Source: Isoptericola jiangsuensis (lineage in GTDB: Bacteria; Actinomycetota; Actinomycetes; Actinomycetales; Cellulomonadaceae). From it: a DNA stretch of 64,000 nt. The DNA lies in contig NZ_PDJJ01000001.1 of assembly GCF_002563715.1 (NCBI RefSeq), forward strand, positions 1,488,001 to 1,552,000. Reading direction: 5' to 3'. Position numbers and translations under genes: made by a program. Each line of letters starts with the position of its first letter. The first letter of the stretch is position 1. Positions 43,635 to 51,525 of the stretch are shown in pieces. The notes under the pieces are model-generated. The model was not told where the DNA came from. It saw only the letters and a list, made by a program, of their open reading frames with translations, and ran no database searches.

Positions 43635-43647
43635 AGGCTATTAGCCT
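43635..43647. promoter_or_regulatory. Palindromic bidirectional -10 (mirror promoter)
   Basis: AGGCTA-T-TAGCCT is a perfect 13-bp palindrome centred on 43641. On each strand it reads TAGCCT ending six bases before an ATG (43628 on minus, 43654 on plus). Both start codons are exactly 13 bases from the centre. Two leaderless transcripts therefore start from abutting -10 elements, and one polymerase would exclude the other. Confidence 0.65.
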
Positions 43648-43653
43648 CGGGTC

Positions 43654-44031
43654 ATGGCTCGTCGAACCCACCTCTCGGCCGCGGCGCTCGCAGCGCTCCT
43701 CGCGACGTCCGGGACGCTCCACCTCGTGCGCCCCCGCGTGTTCGAGGGGCTGATCCCGGCCGCGCTGGGCTCTCCGCGGGCCTGGGTGTACGGCAGCGGG
43801 GTGGCGGAGCTGGCCTGCGCGGCCGCGGTCGCGGCGCCCACCACCCGCCGGGTGGGAGGGCTCGCCACGGCGGCCCTCCTCGTCGGGGTGTTCCCCGGCA
43901 ACGTGAAGATGGCCCTCGACTCCCGGCCGGGGGCCCGGCACTGGTCGCGCCGGCGGTCCGTCGCGTGGGGGCGCCTGCCGCTGCAGGTCCCGCTCGTGGC
44001 CTGGGCGTGGCAGGTGTCCCGCTCGGGCTAG
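43654..44031 (+). CDS. DoxX-like small membrane protein
   Basis: A 125-residue protein with four hydrophobic helices. The segments LLATSGTLHLVRPRVFEGLIPAAL, VYGSGVAELACAAAVA and GLATAALLVGVFPGNVKMALD match the DoxX-like family. The role is unknown; relatives sit in redox or thiol-stress loci. It shares a mirror promoter with the monooxygenase. Its stop overlaps the stop of the convergent ABC ATPase gene. Confidence 0.85.
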   Translation: MARRTHLSAAALAALLATSGTLHLVRPRVFEGLIPAALGSPRAWVYGSGVAELACAAAVAAPTTRRVGGLATAALLVGVFPGNVKMALDSRPGARHWSRRRSVAWGRLPLQVPLVAWAWQVSRSG

Positions 44032-44966
44032 GCCTCGTCGAACGTGAGGACCGGGCGGCCCGTGCGGGGATGGCGCAGCACGGTGGTCCGCACCCCGTAC
44101 ACGGGGTCGATGACCTCGGGCACGAGGACGTCGGCCACCGGTCCGGCGGCGACGACTCGCCCGGCGGGTCCCGGGGCGAGGACGACGACGTGGTCGCACG
44201 TCGCGGCGGCCAGCGACAGGTCGTGCAGGGCGGTGAGCACGGTGACGCCGTCGCGGGCGAGCTCGGTGACGAGCCGCATGGTGGCGAGCTGCGCGGCGAC
44301 GTCGAGGTGGTTCGTCGGCTCGTCGAGCAGCAGCATGCGGGGCTCCTGCGCGAGGGCGCGGGCGAGGTGGACGCGCTGGCGTTCACCGCCGGACAGGGTC
44401 GCGACCTCGCGGTCGGCCAGGTGCTCGGCGCCGACGCGCGCCAGCACCGCCCGGGCGACGTCGCGGTCGTGGGCGGTCGGCCCGGCCAGCAGGTGCCGGT
44501 GCGGGGTGCGGCCCAGCAGCACGGCGTCGAGGACGGTGACGGGCAGCTCGCTGGTGGCGTCCTGCTCGACGAACGCGACGGTGCGCGCGCGGCGGCGACG
44601 GTCCAGGGCGAGCAGGTCCTCGCCGGTGGCGTCCGCGGCCCGGCCGGCCACGGACCCGTCGATGGCGGCGCCGACCAGCCGCACCGTGCCCCCGTCGGGG
44701 CGCTGCACCCCGGCGACGAGGCGCAGCAGGGTGGACTTGCCCGTGCCGTTGGGGCCGAGCAGGCCGGTCACGGCACCCGGTGGGGCGGTGACGTCGACGT
44801 CGTCGAGGACCAGTCGGCCGGCGACGGACCAGCGCACGCGCTGCGCGGCCAGCCCGGAGGCCTGGTCCCGCGGCGTCGTGTCGCCGGTCGGTGGGCTCCC
44901 GGCGGGCAGCGGCGGCGACGGCGAGCGTGCCGGCGCCGGGGCGTGCGCGGAGGGTGCCCGGGTCAT
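44028..44966 (-). CDS. ABC transporter ATP-binding protein (predicted F420-0 importer)
   Basis: A 312-residue nucleotide-binding subunit of the FecE/BtuD class. Walker A is GPNGTGKST, the signature ATLSGGERQRVHLARAL, Walker B MLLLDEPTNHLD and the switch His ALHDLSLAA. About 50 disordered residues precede the domain. Start and stop overlap its neighbours (ATGA with the permease). The substrate assignment follows from the binding protein, which resembles the predicted F420-0 transporter group; siderophore or corrinoid transport is the alternative. Confidence 0.85.
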   Translation of the reverse strand: MTRAPSAHAPAPARSPSPPLPAGSPPTGDTTPRDQASGLAAQRVRWSVAGRLVLDDVDVTAPPGAVTGLLGPNGTGKSTLLRLVAGVQRPDGGTVRLVGAAIDGSVAGRAADATGEDLLALDRRRRARTVAFVEQDATSELPVTVLDAVLLGRTPHRHLLAGPTAHDRDVARAVLARVGAEHLADREVATLSGGERQRVHLARALAQEPRMLLLDEPTNHLDVAAQLATMRLVTELARDGVTVLTALHDLSLAAATCDHVVVLAPGPAGRVVAAGPVADVLVPEVIDPVYGVRTTVLRHPRTGRPVLTFDEA

Positions 44967-46027
44967 GGGCGGGTCCGTCCCTTCCAGAGCAGGGCGGCGA
45001 ACACGGGGGCGCCGACGGCGGCGGTGACGATGCCGACGGGCAGCTCGCGGGGCTCGAAGAGGGTGCGGGCGAGCGTGTCCGCCCAGACGAGGAACGTGGC
45101 GCCGCACACCATCGACAGGGGCAGCAGGGCGCGGTGGCGGGCGCCGACGACGAGCCGCACGGCGTGGGGGAGGATCAGCCCGACGAACCCGATGGCCCCC
45201 GACTGGGACACGAGCGCGCCGGTGAGGAGCGCGACGACGACGAGCAGCCCCCACCGCACCTTCGCGACGTCCACGCCGAGGGCCGCGGCGGCGGTGTCCC
45301 CGAACGTGAACGCGTCCAGCACCGAGCCGGTGAGCGCCAGGAGGGTGCCGAGCACGAGCACGGCGCCGGCGGTGATCGCGACCGACGTCCACGTGGACCC
45401 GGCCACCGACCCGAGCATCCAGGCGAGGATCTCGCGGTACTGGTCGCCCTGGGCGGACCAGAAGATGACGAAGCTGGTGGCCGCGGCCGCGAGCTGGGAC
45501 ACGGCGAGCCCGGCGAGGACGGTGCGGGCGGGGGAGAGCTCGCCGCGTCCGGCGGAGGTCGCCAGGACGAGGGTGGCCACCAGGGCGGCGGCCGCCCCGA
45601 CGAAGGCCGCGACGGGCAGGACGGCGAGCCAGCCGAGCACGAGGACGCTCACCGCGCCGAGCGACGCGCCGGAGCTCAGCCCGAGGAGGTACGGGTCGGC
45701 CAGGGGGTTGCGCAGCAGGGACTGCATGACGACGCCGCACACGGCCAGTCCCGCCCCGACGGCGGCCGCGGTGAGCACGCGGGGCAGCCGCAGCTGCCAC
45801 ACGATGCCGTCCGCCAGCCGGTCGGGGGTGGCCAGGCCCAGCAGTTCGCCGAGCCCGAGCCGCGTCGCGACGACCTGACCGACGTCGGCGGGGCCGAGCC
45901 CGGCGGGGCCGAGCGTCACCGCGACGACGACGCTCGCCAGCAGCACGGCCGCGGTCGCGCCGAGCCACGTGGCGAGCCGCCCGCGCGTCAGGGGTGCGCG
46001 GGCGGCGGGCAGGGTGGTCTCAGCCAT
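44963..46027 (-). CDS. ABC transporter permease, FecCD family (predicted F420-0 importer)
   Basis: A 354-residue permease with about ten transmembrane helices. The family motif RLPRVLTAAAVGAGLAVCGVVMQSLLRNPLADPYLLGLSSGASLGA is visible in parts (RLPRVLTAA, QSLLRNPLADPYLLG). The EAA-like cytoplasmic loop and GFVGLILPHAVRLVVG follow. It is the only permease gene, so a homodimer is expected. The start overlaps the end of the binding-protein gene by eight bases. Confidence 0.88.
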   Translation of the reverse strand: MAETTLPAARAPLTRGRLATWLGATAAVLLASVVVAVTLGPAGLGPADVGQVVATRLGLGELLGLATPDRLADGIVWQLRLPRVLTAAAVGAGLAVCGVVMQSLLRNPLADPYLLGLSSGASLGAVSVLVLGWLAVLPVAAFVGAAAALVATLVLATSAGRGELSPARTVLAGLAVSQLAAAATSFVIFWSAQGDQYREILAWMLGSVAGSTWTSVAITAGAVLVLGTLLALTGSVLDAFTFGDTAAAALGVDVAKVRWGLLVVVALLTGALVSQSGAIGFVGLILPHAVRLVVGARHRALLPLSMVCGATFLVWADTLARTLFEPRELPVGIVTAAVGAPVFAALLWKGRTRP

Positions 46028-47159
46028 CGATCTCCAGCGCGTCGAGCTGGGCGGCGAGGTCGACGACGGCGTCGACGTTGCGCACGCCGGCCTCCGTCGC
46101 GGGGAACGGCACCGTGACGTAGCGGCCCTCCTGGACGGCGGTGAGTGCCGCGGTGGCGGGGTTGGCCTCCAGGGCCTCGATCTTGCCGTCCGCAGTGTTC
46201 CAGGCGGCGTCCACGAGGACGATGACGTCCGGGTCGGCCTCCACGACGCTCTCCCAGCCGAGGGCGGTCCACGTGTCGTCGACGTCCCCGGCGACGTTGC
46301 CCAGCCCGACGGCGTCCATGATCATCGCGGGCGCGCCGATGCCGGCGCCGACGTACGGGATGTCGGTGCCCGACGAGTACCACAGGGCGTCGAGCCCGCG
46401 GTCGTCGGGGGTGACGGACTCCAGCGTGGCGCGCTGGTCCGCGACGAGCGCGGCGGCGGCGTCGGCCACGTCGAACACCTGCCCGACCTCGGCGATCTCC
46501 GCGAAGACGTCGTCGAACGTCAGCGGGTCCGGCATGTACGCGGGGTCCTTGCACGCGGCGGGCGCGACGTACGTGTTCACGCCGAGCGAGTGCAGGGTGT
46601 CGCGCTCGCCGGCGCCGTCGGCGGACACGTTCGACTCCCAGCCGGCATAGACGAGGTCGGGCTCCAGGGCGAGCACGGCCTCGGTGCCGGGCACCTGGTC
46701 GCTGAGCGGCTCCGCGACGGCGGTGCCCTGTGCGGCGGCGGCGAGGTCGTCCGGCAGGGGGCCGTCGAGGAACGCCGCGCCGACGACGCGGTCCCCGAGC
46801 CCGAGGGCGAGCATCGTCTCGGCGGTCGACGACTTGACGGTGACGACGCGCTGCGGGGCCGCGTCGAACGTCACCTCGGTGCCGCAGTTGTCCAGGGTGA
46901 GGGGGTAGGCCGTCGCGTCGGCCCCGGACCCGGGCGCGGTGGGCCCGGAACCCGGGCCGTCGACCTCGGGCGTCGACGTGCAGGCGCCGAGCACGAGCGC
47001 GACGCCGGCGAGGCCCGCGAGGGAGGCCGTCGCGACGCGGGCGCCGCGCCGCGGCCTCGTGGCGGTGCCCCGGGCGGGGGCGTCCGCCGCGACCCGCGGC
47101 GGGGTGGGCGGCACGTCGGCGGACGCGGGGATGACGGGGTGACGGTGTGCACGACGCAC
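46020..47159 (-). CDS. Substrate-binding lipoprotein (predicted F420-0 importer)
   Basis: A 379-residue class III binding protein. The lipobox is LVLGAC near residue 60 after an unusually long Arg/Pro-rich N-region, so the true start may be further in. The mature part (CGTEVTFDAAPQRVVTVKSS, EPDLVYAGWESNVSADGAGERDTL, YSSGTDIPYVGAGIGAPAM, AWNTADGKIEALEANPATAAL) has the pattern of the actinobacterial predicted F420-0 binding proteins. Transport of F420-0 has not been shown for the family to my knowledge. GTG 47159 follows a structured leader. Confidence 0.75.
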   Translation of the reverse strand: MRRAHRHPVIPASADVPPTPPRVAADAPARGTATRPRRGARVATASLAGLAGVALVLGACTSTPEVDGPGSGPTAPGSGADATAYPLTLDNCGTEVTFDAAPQRVVTVKSSTAETMLALGLGDRVVGAAFLDGPLPDDLAAAAQGTAVAEPLSDQVPGTEAVLALEPDLVYAGWESNVSADGAGERDTLHSLGVNTYVAPAACKDPAYMPDPLTFDDVFAEIAEVGQVFDVADAAAALVADQRATLESVTPDDRGLDALWYSSGTDIPYVGAGIGAPAMIMDAVGLGNVAGDVDDTWTALGWESVVEADPDVIVLVDAAWNTADGKIEALEANPATAALTAVQEGRYVTVPFPATEAGVRNVDAVVDLAAQLDALEIDG

Positions 47160-47293
47160 GGGCGGAGGCTCCCTCGGGCAGGGTTCGGTCGGGGAGGCGC
47201 GTCATCTCGCGCCGCAGGGACCTGCGACCCAGAGCCGAGGGTCGCACCGACGGGCGATTCACCGGTGCCCGTGGTCCGCGGTCCACCACCCTA
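47160..47293 (-). promoter_or_regulatory. Structured leader of the predicted F420-0 ABC operon
   Basis: TAGGGT (47293-47288) is a -10 that gives a leader of about 120 nt. Perfect stems are 47223-47230/47239-47246 (8 bp), 47250-47255/47267-47272 (6 bp) and 47196-47201/47208-47213 (6 bp). A 5-bp stem, 47213-47217/47222-47226, competes with the first. The ribosome site GAGGGAG faces a CCTCC tract. The arrangement is switch-like, but no known riboswitch consensus was recognised. Confidence 0.45.
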
Positions 47294-47407
47294 GTACGTG
47301 CCGGACGGGTGCTCGCGGCCTCGCTCGGGCCTCGGCCCGTCGGTCGGGGCGGGGTGACCTGGGACGGGAGGCTCGGCAAGTGCCGCCCGTGGTGGCAAGG
47401 TGGGCAC

Positions 47408-49006
47408 ATGAGCGTGCGCGGGGGCGACGACCGGGGTGTGCGACGACGCGGTGACGGGGCGGCGGCTCTCGCCGGTGTCGTCGCGGCGGGAGCGGGCCTG
47501 GCGCTCGCCGAGCTGGTGGCCGCCGTGGTCGACCCGGCGTCCTCGCCGGTGCTGGCGCTCGGCGGGGTCGTGGTGGACAGCGTGCCGCCGGGTCTGAAGG
47601 ACTTCGCGGTGCAGTGGTTCGGCACCGCCGACAAGCTGGTGCTGCTGCTGACGATGGGCGCCGTGCTCGCGGCGGGTGCGGCGCTCGCGGGCGTGCTGGA
47701 GCGACGCCGCCCACCGGCGGGGCGCGTGCTCCTGGCCGTCGTGGGCCTCGCGCTGGGTCTGGTGGCCATGACCCGGCCGGGTGCGTCGCCGGTGTGGGCG
47801 CTGCCGGCGATCCTCGGCGTCGGGGTGGGCGTGGTGCTGCTGCGGGCGCTCGTCGTCCGGGTGCCGGCCGCCACGGTGCCGGTTGCCGTGGCCCCGGACG
47901 CCGGCGTCCCGCCGGACGGCGCCGTCGCGGGCGGCGCGTCCCGGCGCACGTTCCTCACCTGGACGGGGGCGACGGCGGCGGGCGCCGTGATCGCCCTGGT
48001 GGCGGCCCGGGCGGCGTCGGCGGGCAGCCGTGCGGTGCAGGTGGTCCGCGACGCGGTCCGCCTGCCCTCGCCGTCGACGGCCGCGCCGGCGGTGCCCGCG
48101 GGCGCGGACCTGGGGGTGCCCGACGCCGCGCCGTACGTCACACCGAACGACGACTTCTACCGGATCGACACCGCGCTGCGCGTCCCGCAGGTGGATCCGG
48201 CGACGTGGACGCTGCGCGTCACCGGCCTGGTGGACGAGCCGTTCGAGATCACGTGGGACGAGCTGCTCGCCCTGCCGATGACGGAGCACCACGTGACCCT
48301 GTGCTGCGTCTCGAACGAGGTGGGCGGCGACCTCATCGGCAACGCGCTGTGGCTGGGCCACCCCGTGCGCGAGCTGCTGGCGCGCGCCCGCCCGCAGGCC
48401 GGGGCGGACATGGTGCTGTCGACGTCGGTGGACGGGTTCACGGCCGGCACCCCGCTGGAGGTGCTCACGGACCCGGACCGCGAGTGCCTGGTCGCGATCG
48501 GCATGAACGGCGAGCCGCTGCCCGAGCAGCACGGGTTCCCCGCGCGGCTCGTCGTCCCGGGCCTGTACGGCTACGTGTCGGCCACCAAGTGGGTGACCGA
48601 GCTCAAGGTGACGCGGTTCGCCGACGACGAGGGGTACTGGACGCCGCGCGGCTGGTCCGCGCGGGGGCCGGTCAAGCTGCAGTCCCGGATCGACGTGCCG
48701 CGGCCCGGGACCCCGCTCGAGCCCGGTGACGTCGTGGTCGCGGGCGTGGCCTGGGCGCAGCACACCGGCATCTCCGGCGTCGAGGTGCGCATCGACGACG
48801 GCGAGTGGGAGGCCGCCGAGCTCGCCGAGACCGTCGGGCCCGACACGTGGCGCCAGTGGCGCTTCGTCTGGGACGCGACGGCCGGGGAGCACACCGTCGC
48901 CGTGCGCGCCACCGACGCCGACGGGCAGGTGCAGACCGACGCGGAGGCGCCGCCCGCACCGGACGGTGCCACCGGGTGGCACTCGTTCGACCTCACGGTC
49001 GGCTGA
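47408..49006 (+). CDS. Sulfite-oxidase-like molybdoenzyme with membrane N-terminus
   Basis: A 532-residue protein. About four helices (residues 20-165) are followed by a twin-arginine-like segment SRRTFLTWTGA (near 178) and another hydrophobic stretch. Then comes a sulfite-oxidase-fold molybdopterin domain with the metal-ligand region HHVTLCCVSNEVGGDLIG (Cys299/Cys300). The C-terminal Ig-like dimerisation domain contains GISGVEVRIDDGEWEAAEL. The catalytic domain is predicted outside the membrane. Its substrate is unknown. ATG 47408 fits the first helix. Confidence 0.88.
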   Translation: MSVRGGDDRGVRRRGDGAAALAGVVAAGAGLALAELVAAVVDPASSPVLALGGVVVDSVPPGLKDFAVQWFGTADKLVLLLTMGAVLAAGAALAGVLERRRPPAGRVLLAVVGLALGLVAMTRPGASPVWALPAILGVGVGVVLLRALVVRVPAATVPVAVAPDAGVPPDGAVAGGASRRTFLTWTGATAAGAVIALVAARAASAGSRAVQVVRDAVRLPSPSTAAPAVPAGADLGVPDAAPYVTPNDDFYRIDTALRVPQVDPATWTLRVTGLVDEPFEITWDELLALPMTEHHVTLCCVSNEVGGDLIGNALWLGHPVRELLARARPQAGADMVLSTSVDGFTAGTPLEVLTDPDRECLVAIGMNGEPLPEQHGFPARLVVPGLYGYVSATKWVTELKVTRFADDEGYWTPRGWSARGPVKLQSRIDVPRPGTPLEPGDVVVAGVAWAQHTGISGVEVRIDDGEWEAAELAETVGPDTWRQWRFVWDATAGEHTVAVRATDADGQVQTDAEAPPAPDGATGWHSFDLTVG

Positions 49007-49044
49007 GCCGGGCCCCCCGGGCTGCGGCGACACACCGCCGGTCC

Positions 49045-50391
49045 CTACCGTCGAGCGGTCACCGCCACCACCGGCAGGACGGCCAGGGCGAGCAGCCCGC
49101 CGCCGAGCGAGAGCGCCGCGAAGCTGCTCGATGCCACGACGAACCCTGACCCCAGACCACCGGCCGCACCCGCCAGGGCGAGCGCGAGGTCGACGCCGCC
49201 CTGGGTGCGGGCCCGGGTCGCCAGGGGCAGGGACGACGTGAGCATCGCGGTGCCGGAGACCAGCCCGAGGCTCCAGCCGAGCCCCAGCAGCCCGAGGCCG
49301 ACGGCAAGCCCGACCACCGACGAGGACGGCACGAGTCCCGCGACGAGCCCCGAGGCCAGCAGCGTCACGGCGGCGCCGACCGCGACCCGCAGCGGACCGA
49401 ACCGGTCGGTCAGCCAGCCCGACAGCGGCGAGGGCAGGTACATCATCCCGACGTGGACGGCGATGACGAACCCGGCGGTCGCCACCGCGTGGCCGTGGTC
49501 GGCCATGTGGACCGGGGTCATCGTCATGATCGCGACCATGACGGCCTGCGTGAGGACCATGACGGTCCCGGCGACCAGGACGGCGCGCCGGGTCGCCCCG
49601 GGATCCCCGGCGGCCTCCGCGAGGTCGTCCGGTGCCGCCTGCGCGGCGGTCTCACCGTCGTCGCGCGTGCGGCCCGCGGCCGGCCCCGGGGTCACGTCCG
49701 CCGCGGGTGCCGTCGTGCTCTCGCCCGCGGCCGCGTCGCGGTCCCGGGCGACCAGCAGCGGGTCGGGGCGCAACGCGACCCAGAGCACGATTCCGGCCGC
49801 CGCGTAGGCCGCCCCGCCGAGGATGAACGGGCCGGTGAGGGCGGGCAGGTCCCAGCCGGTGGCGACGTCGCCCATGACGCCCACGAGGTTCGGGCCGGCG
49901 ACGGCACCCAGCGTGGTGGCGACCAGCACGGTGCTCACGGCGCGGGCGCGGCGGTCCGGCGCGGCGAGATCGGCCCCGGCATATCGGGCCTGCAGGTTCG
50001 TGGCCGTCCCGGCGCCGTACAGCGCGAAGGCGCCCAGCAGGACCCAGACGTTCTCGGCGGCCGCCGCGACCACGACGACGAACGCGCCCACGGCGCCGGC
50101 GACGTAGCCGGCCGTGAGACCGGCGCGACGCCCTCGCTGCTGCGACAGCCGTCCGACGGCCAGCGCGGCCAGGGCCGAGCCGCCGGTGAACAGGGCGGCG
50201 GGCAGCCCGGCGAACCGTGCGGACCCGAGCAGGTCGGTCACGAGCAGCGCGCCGACGGTGATGCCCGCCGCGAGCCCGGCGCCGGACAGCACCTGGGCCA
50301 GGACCAGGACACGCAGGGTGCGCCGCTGCAACGGGTCCGCCGGTGCGGACGCGGGCGGTGCGACGTCGGGCGTGCGGCGATCGGCCCGCAT
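49045..50391 (-). CDS. Major facilitator superfamily transporter
   Basis: A 448-residue permease with about twelve helices in two halves, joined by an Asp/Ala-rich cytoplasmic loop (near residues 225-270). Motif-A-like loops are VGRLSQQRGRRAG and SGWLTDRFGPLR. The substrate is unknown and drug or metabolite efflux is typical. AGGAG lies five bases before ATG 50391. It is convergent with the sulfite-oxidase-like gene. Confidence 0.88.
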   Translation of the reverse strand: MRADRRTPDVAPPASAPADPLQRRTLRVLVLAQVLSGAGLAAGITVGALLVTDLLGSARFAGLPAALFTGGSALAALAVGRLSQQRGRRAGLTAGYVAGAVGAFVVVVAAAAENVWVLLGAFALYGAGTATNLQARYAGADLAAPDRRARAVSTVLVATTLGAVAGPNLVGVMGDVATGWDLPALTGPFILGGAAYAAAGIVLWVALRPDPLLVARDRDAAAGESTTAPAADVTPGPAAGRTRDDGETAAQAAPDDLAEAAGDPGATRRAVLVAGTVMVLTQAVMVAIMTMTPVHMADHGHAVATAGFVIAVHVGMMYLPSPLSGWLTDRFGPLRVAVGAAVTLLASGLVAGLVPSSSVVGLAVGLGLLGLGWSLGLVSGTAMLTSSLPLATRARTQGGVDLALALAGAAGGLGSGFVVASSSFAALSLGGGLLALAVLPVVAVTARR

Positions 50392-50608
50392 GGGTGCTCC
50401 TCGGTGTGCTCGACGGGGTGACGGTCGTGGCCGGTCCGACACTACGGCGCTCGCTGCGGCGCGAAGGTCGCCGGTGCCGGATCCGGCCCGTCCTCGTCGA
50501 AGGATGGCAGGATCTGCCCGGTGGCGATGAGTTCTGCCGGCTCGGGCCGTCAGCCCCACGGCTCACCGGGCACGAGGCCCGCGGCGGCCGACCGAGAGGA
50601 GTGGACCC

Positions 50609-51241
50609 ATGCCGAACGACGCCGGGATCTGGGAGACGGTCCACGCGGAGCGGCACCGACTGGTGCGCGACCTGACGGGCCTGTCCGAGGACCGGTGGTC
50701 GGTCCCGGCGCTCGTGCCCGGGTGGTCGGTGCACGACGTGCTCGCGCACCTCGTGGACAGCGCCGTCACGACCCGCCGAGCGTTCTGGAGCCAGATGGTC
50801 GCCGCCCGGTTCGACTTCGACCGCGTGAACGAACGCGGTGTGGCTCGTCATCGGGCCGCCGACCCGCGGGCCACGCTGGAGGCGTTCCGCGCCGTGGCCG
50901 ACCGCACCGACACGCCGCCGGGCCCGAGGGCCACCCGCCTCGTGGAGGCCTACGTCCACGGGGAGGACATCCGCCGGCCTCTCGGGATCAGGGCGACCTA
51001 CCCCGTGGAGCCGGTCATGACGGCGCTGGACTACATGATCCGCACCGGGGCAGGGTTCGGGGGAGGGCGTGAGCGTGTCGCGGGCCTGCGTCTCGAGCCG
51101 GCCGACGCCGACGGCGCGCGCGGTGAGGGCTCGCCGGTCCGTGGCCCCGCCCTCGCCCTCCTCCTGGCGGCGAGCGGACGTCGCGCGGGACTCGCCGACC
51201 TGACCGGGAGCGGTGTCGCACTCCTGGACGAGCGCCTGTGA
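50609..51241 (+). CDS. Maleylpyruvate isomerase-family (DinB-like, mycothiol-dependent type) protein
   Basis: A 210-residue four-helix protein of the MDMPI_N/DinB-like group. The pattern LVPGWSVHDVLAHLVDSA and ARLVEAYVHGEDIRRPLGI carries the conserved histidines and aspartate of the metal site. Family members use mycothiol as co-substrate. The reaction of this protein is unknown. GAGAGGAG upstream supports ATG 50609. It ends just before the ileS T-box promoter. Confidence 0.85.
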   Translation: MPNDAGIWETVHAERHRLVRDLTGLSEDRWSVPALVPGWSVHDVLAHLVDSAVTTRRAFWSQMVAARFDFDRVNERGVARHRAADPRATLEAFRAVADRTDTPPGPRATRLVEAYVHGEDIRRPLGIRATYPVEPVMTALDYMIRTGAGFGGGRERVAGLRLEPADADGARGEGSPVRGPALALLLAASGRRAGLADLTGSGVALLDERL

Positions 51242-51274
51242 GCGCGGGCTTGCGCGGCTCGCTATCATCGAGGC

Positions 51275-51520
51275 ACAGGCGTCGACCCGGCCATCACCGG
51301 CGAGCCTCCGGAAGAACGGCCCCGCGGCACGCGGGCGCCCAGTAGAACCGGACGGGTAGGCCCGTCACAGCCGTCAACGAGCGGCGGACCCGAGTCGGGT
51401 CCGCAAGCGGGGTGGTACCGCGGCCCGGCAGGCCGGGCGTCCTCAGGGCGCCGGGCGCCGTCGTCGTCCTCGTGGCTGCACGACGACCCGAACCACCGCC
51501 CGACCGTTCGTTCAGGAGCC
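51275..51520 (+). promoter_or_regulatory. T-box leader (tRNA-Ile sensing) of ileS
   Basis: TATCAT (51263-51268) is the -10. A short stem I, CCGG (51287-51290) with CCGG (51297-51300), presents an ATC (Ile) specifier at 51293-51295. Stem III is 51384-51392 paired with 51396-51404. The T-box GGTGGTACCGCGG is at 51411-51423. This matches the actinobacterial ileS T-boxes with ultrashort stem I, which act on translation by hiding the ribosome site; no clear terminator is seen. Confidence 0.9.
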
Positions 51521-51525
51521 CACCC

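Noticed and set aside
47160-47293. Cobalamin riboswitch before the ABC importer
   Set aside because: The B12-box and GGTG core elements could not be placed on either strand. It is kept only as an unclassified structured leader.
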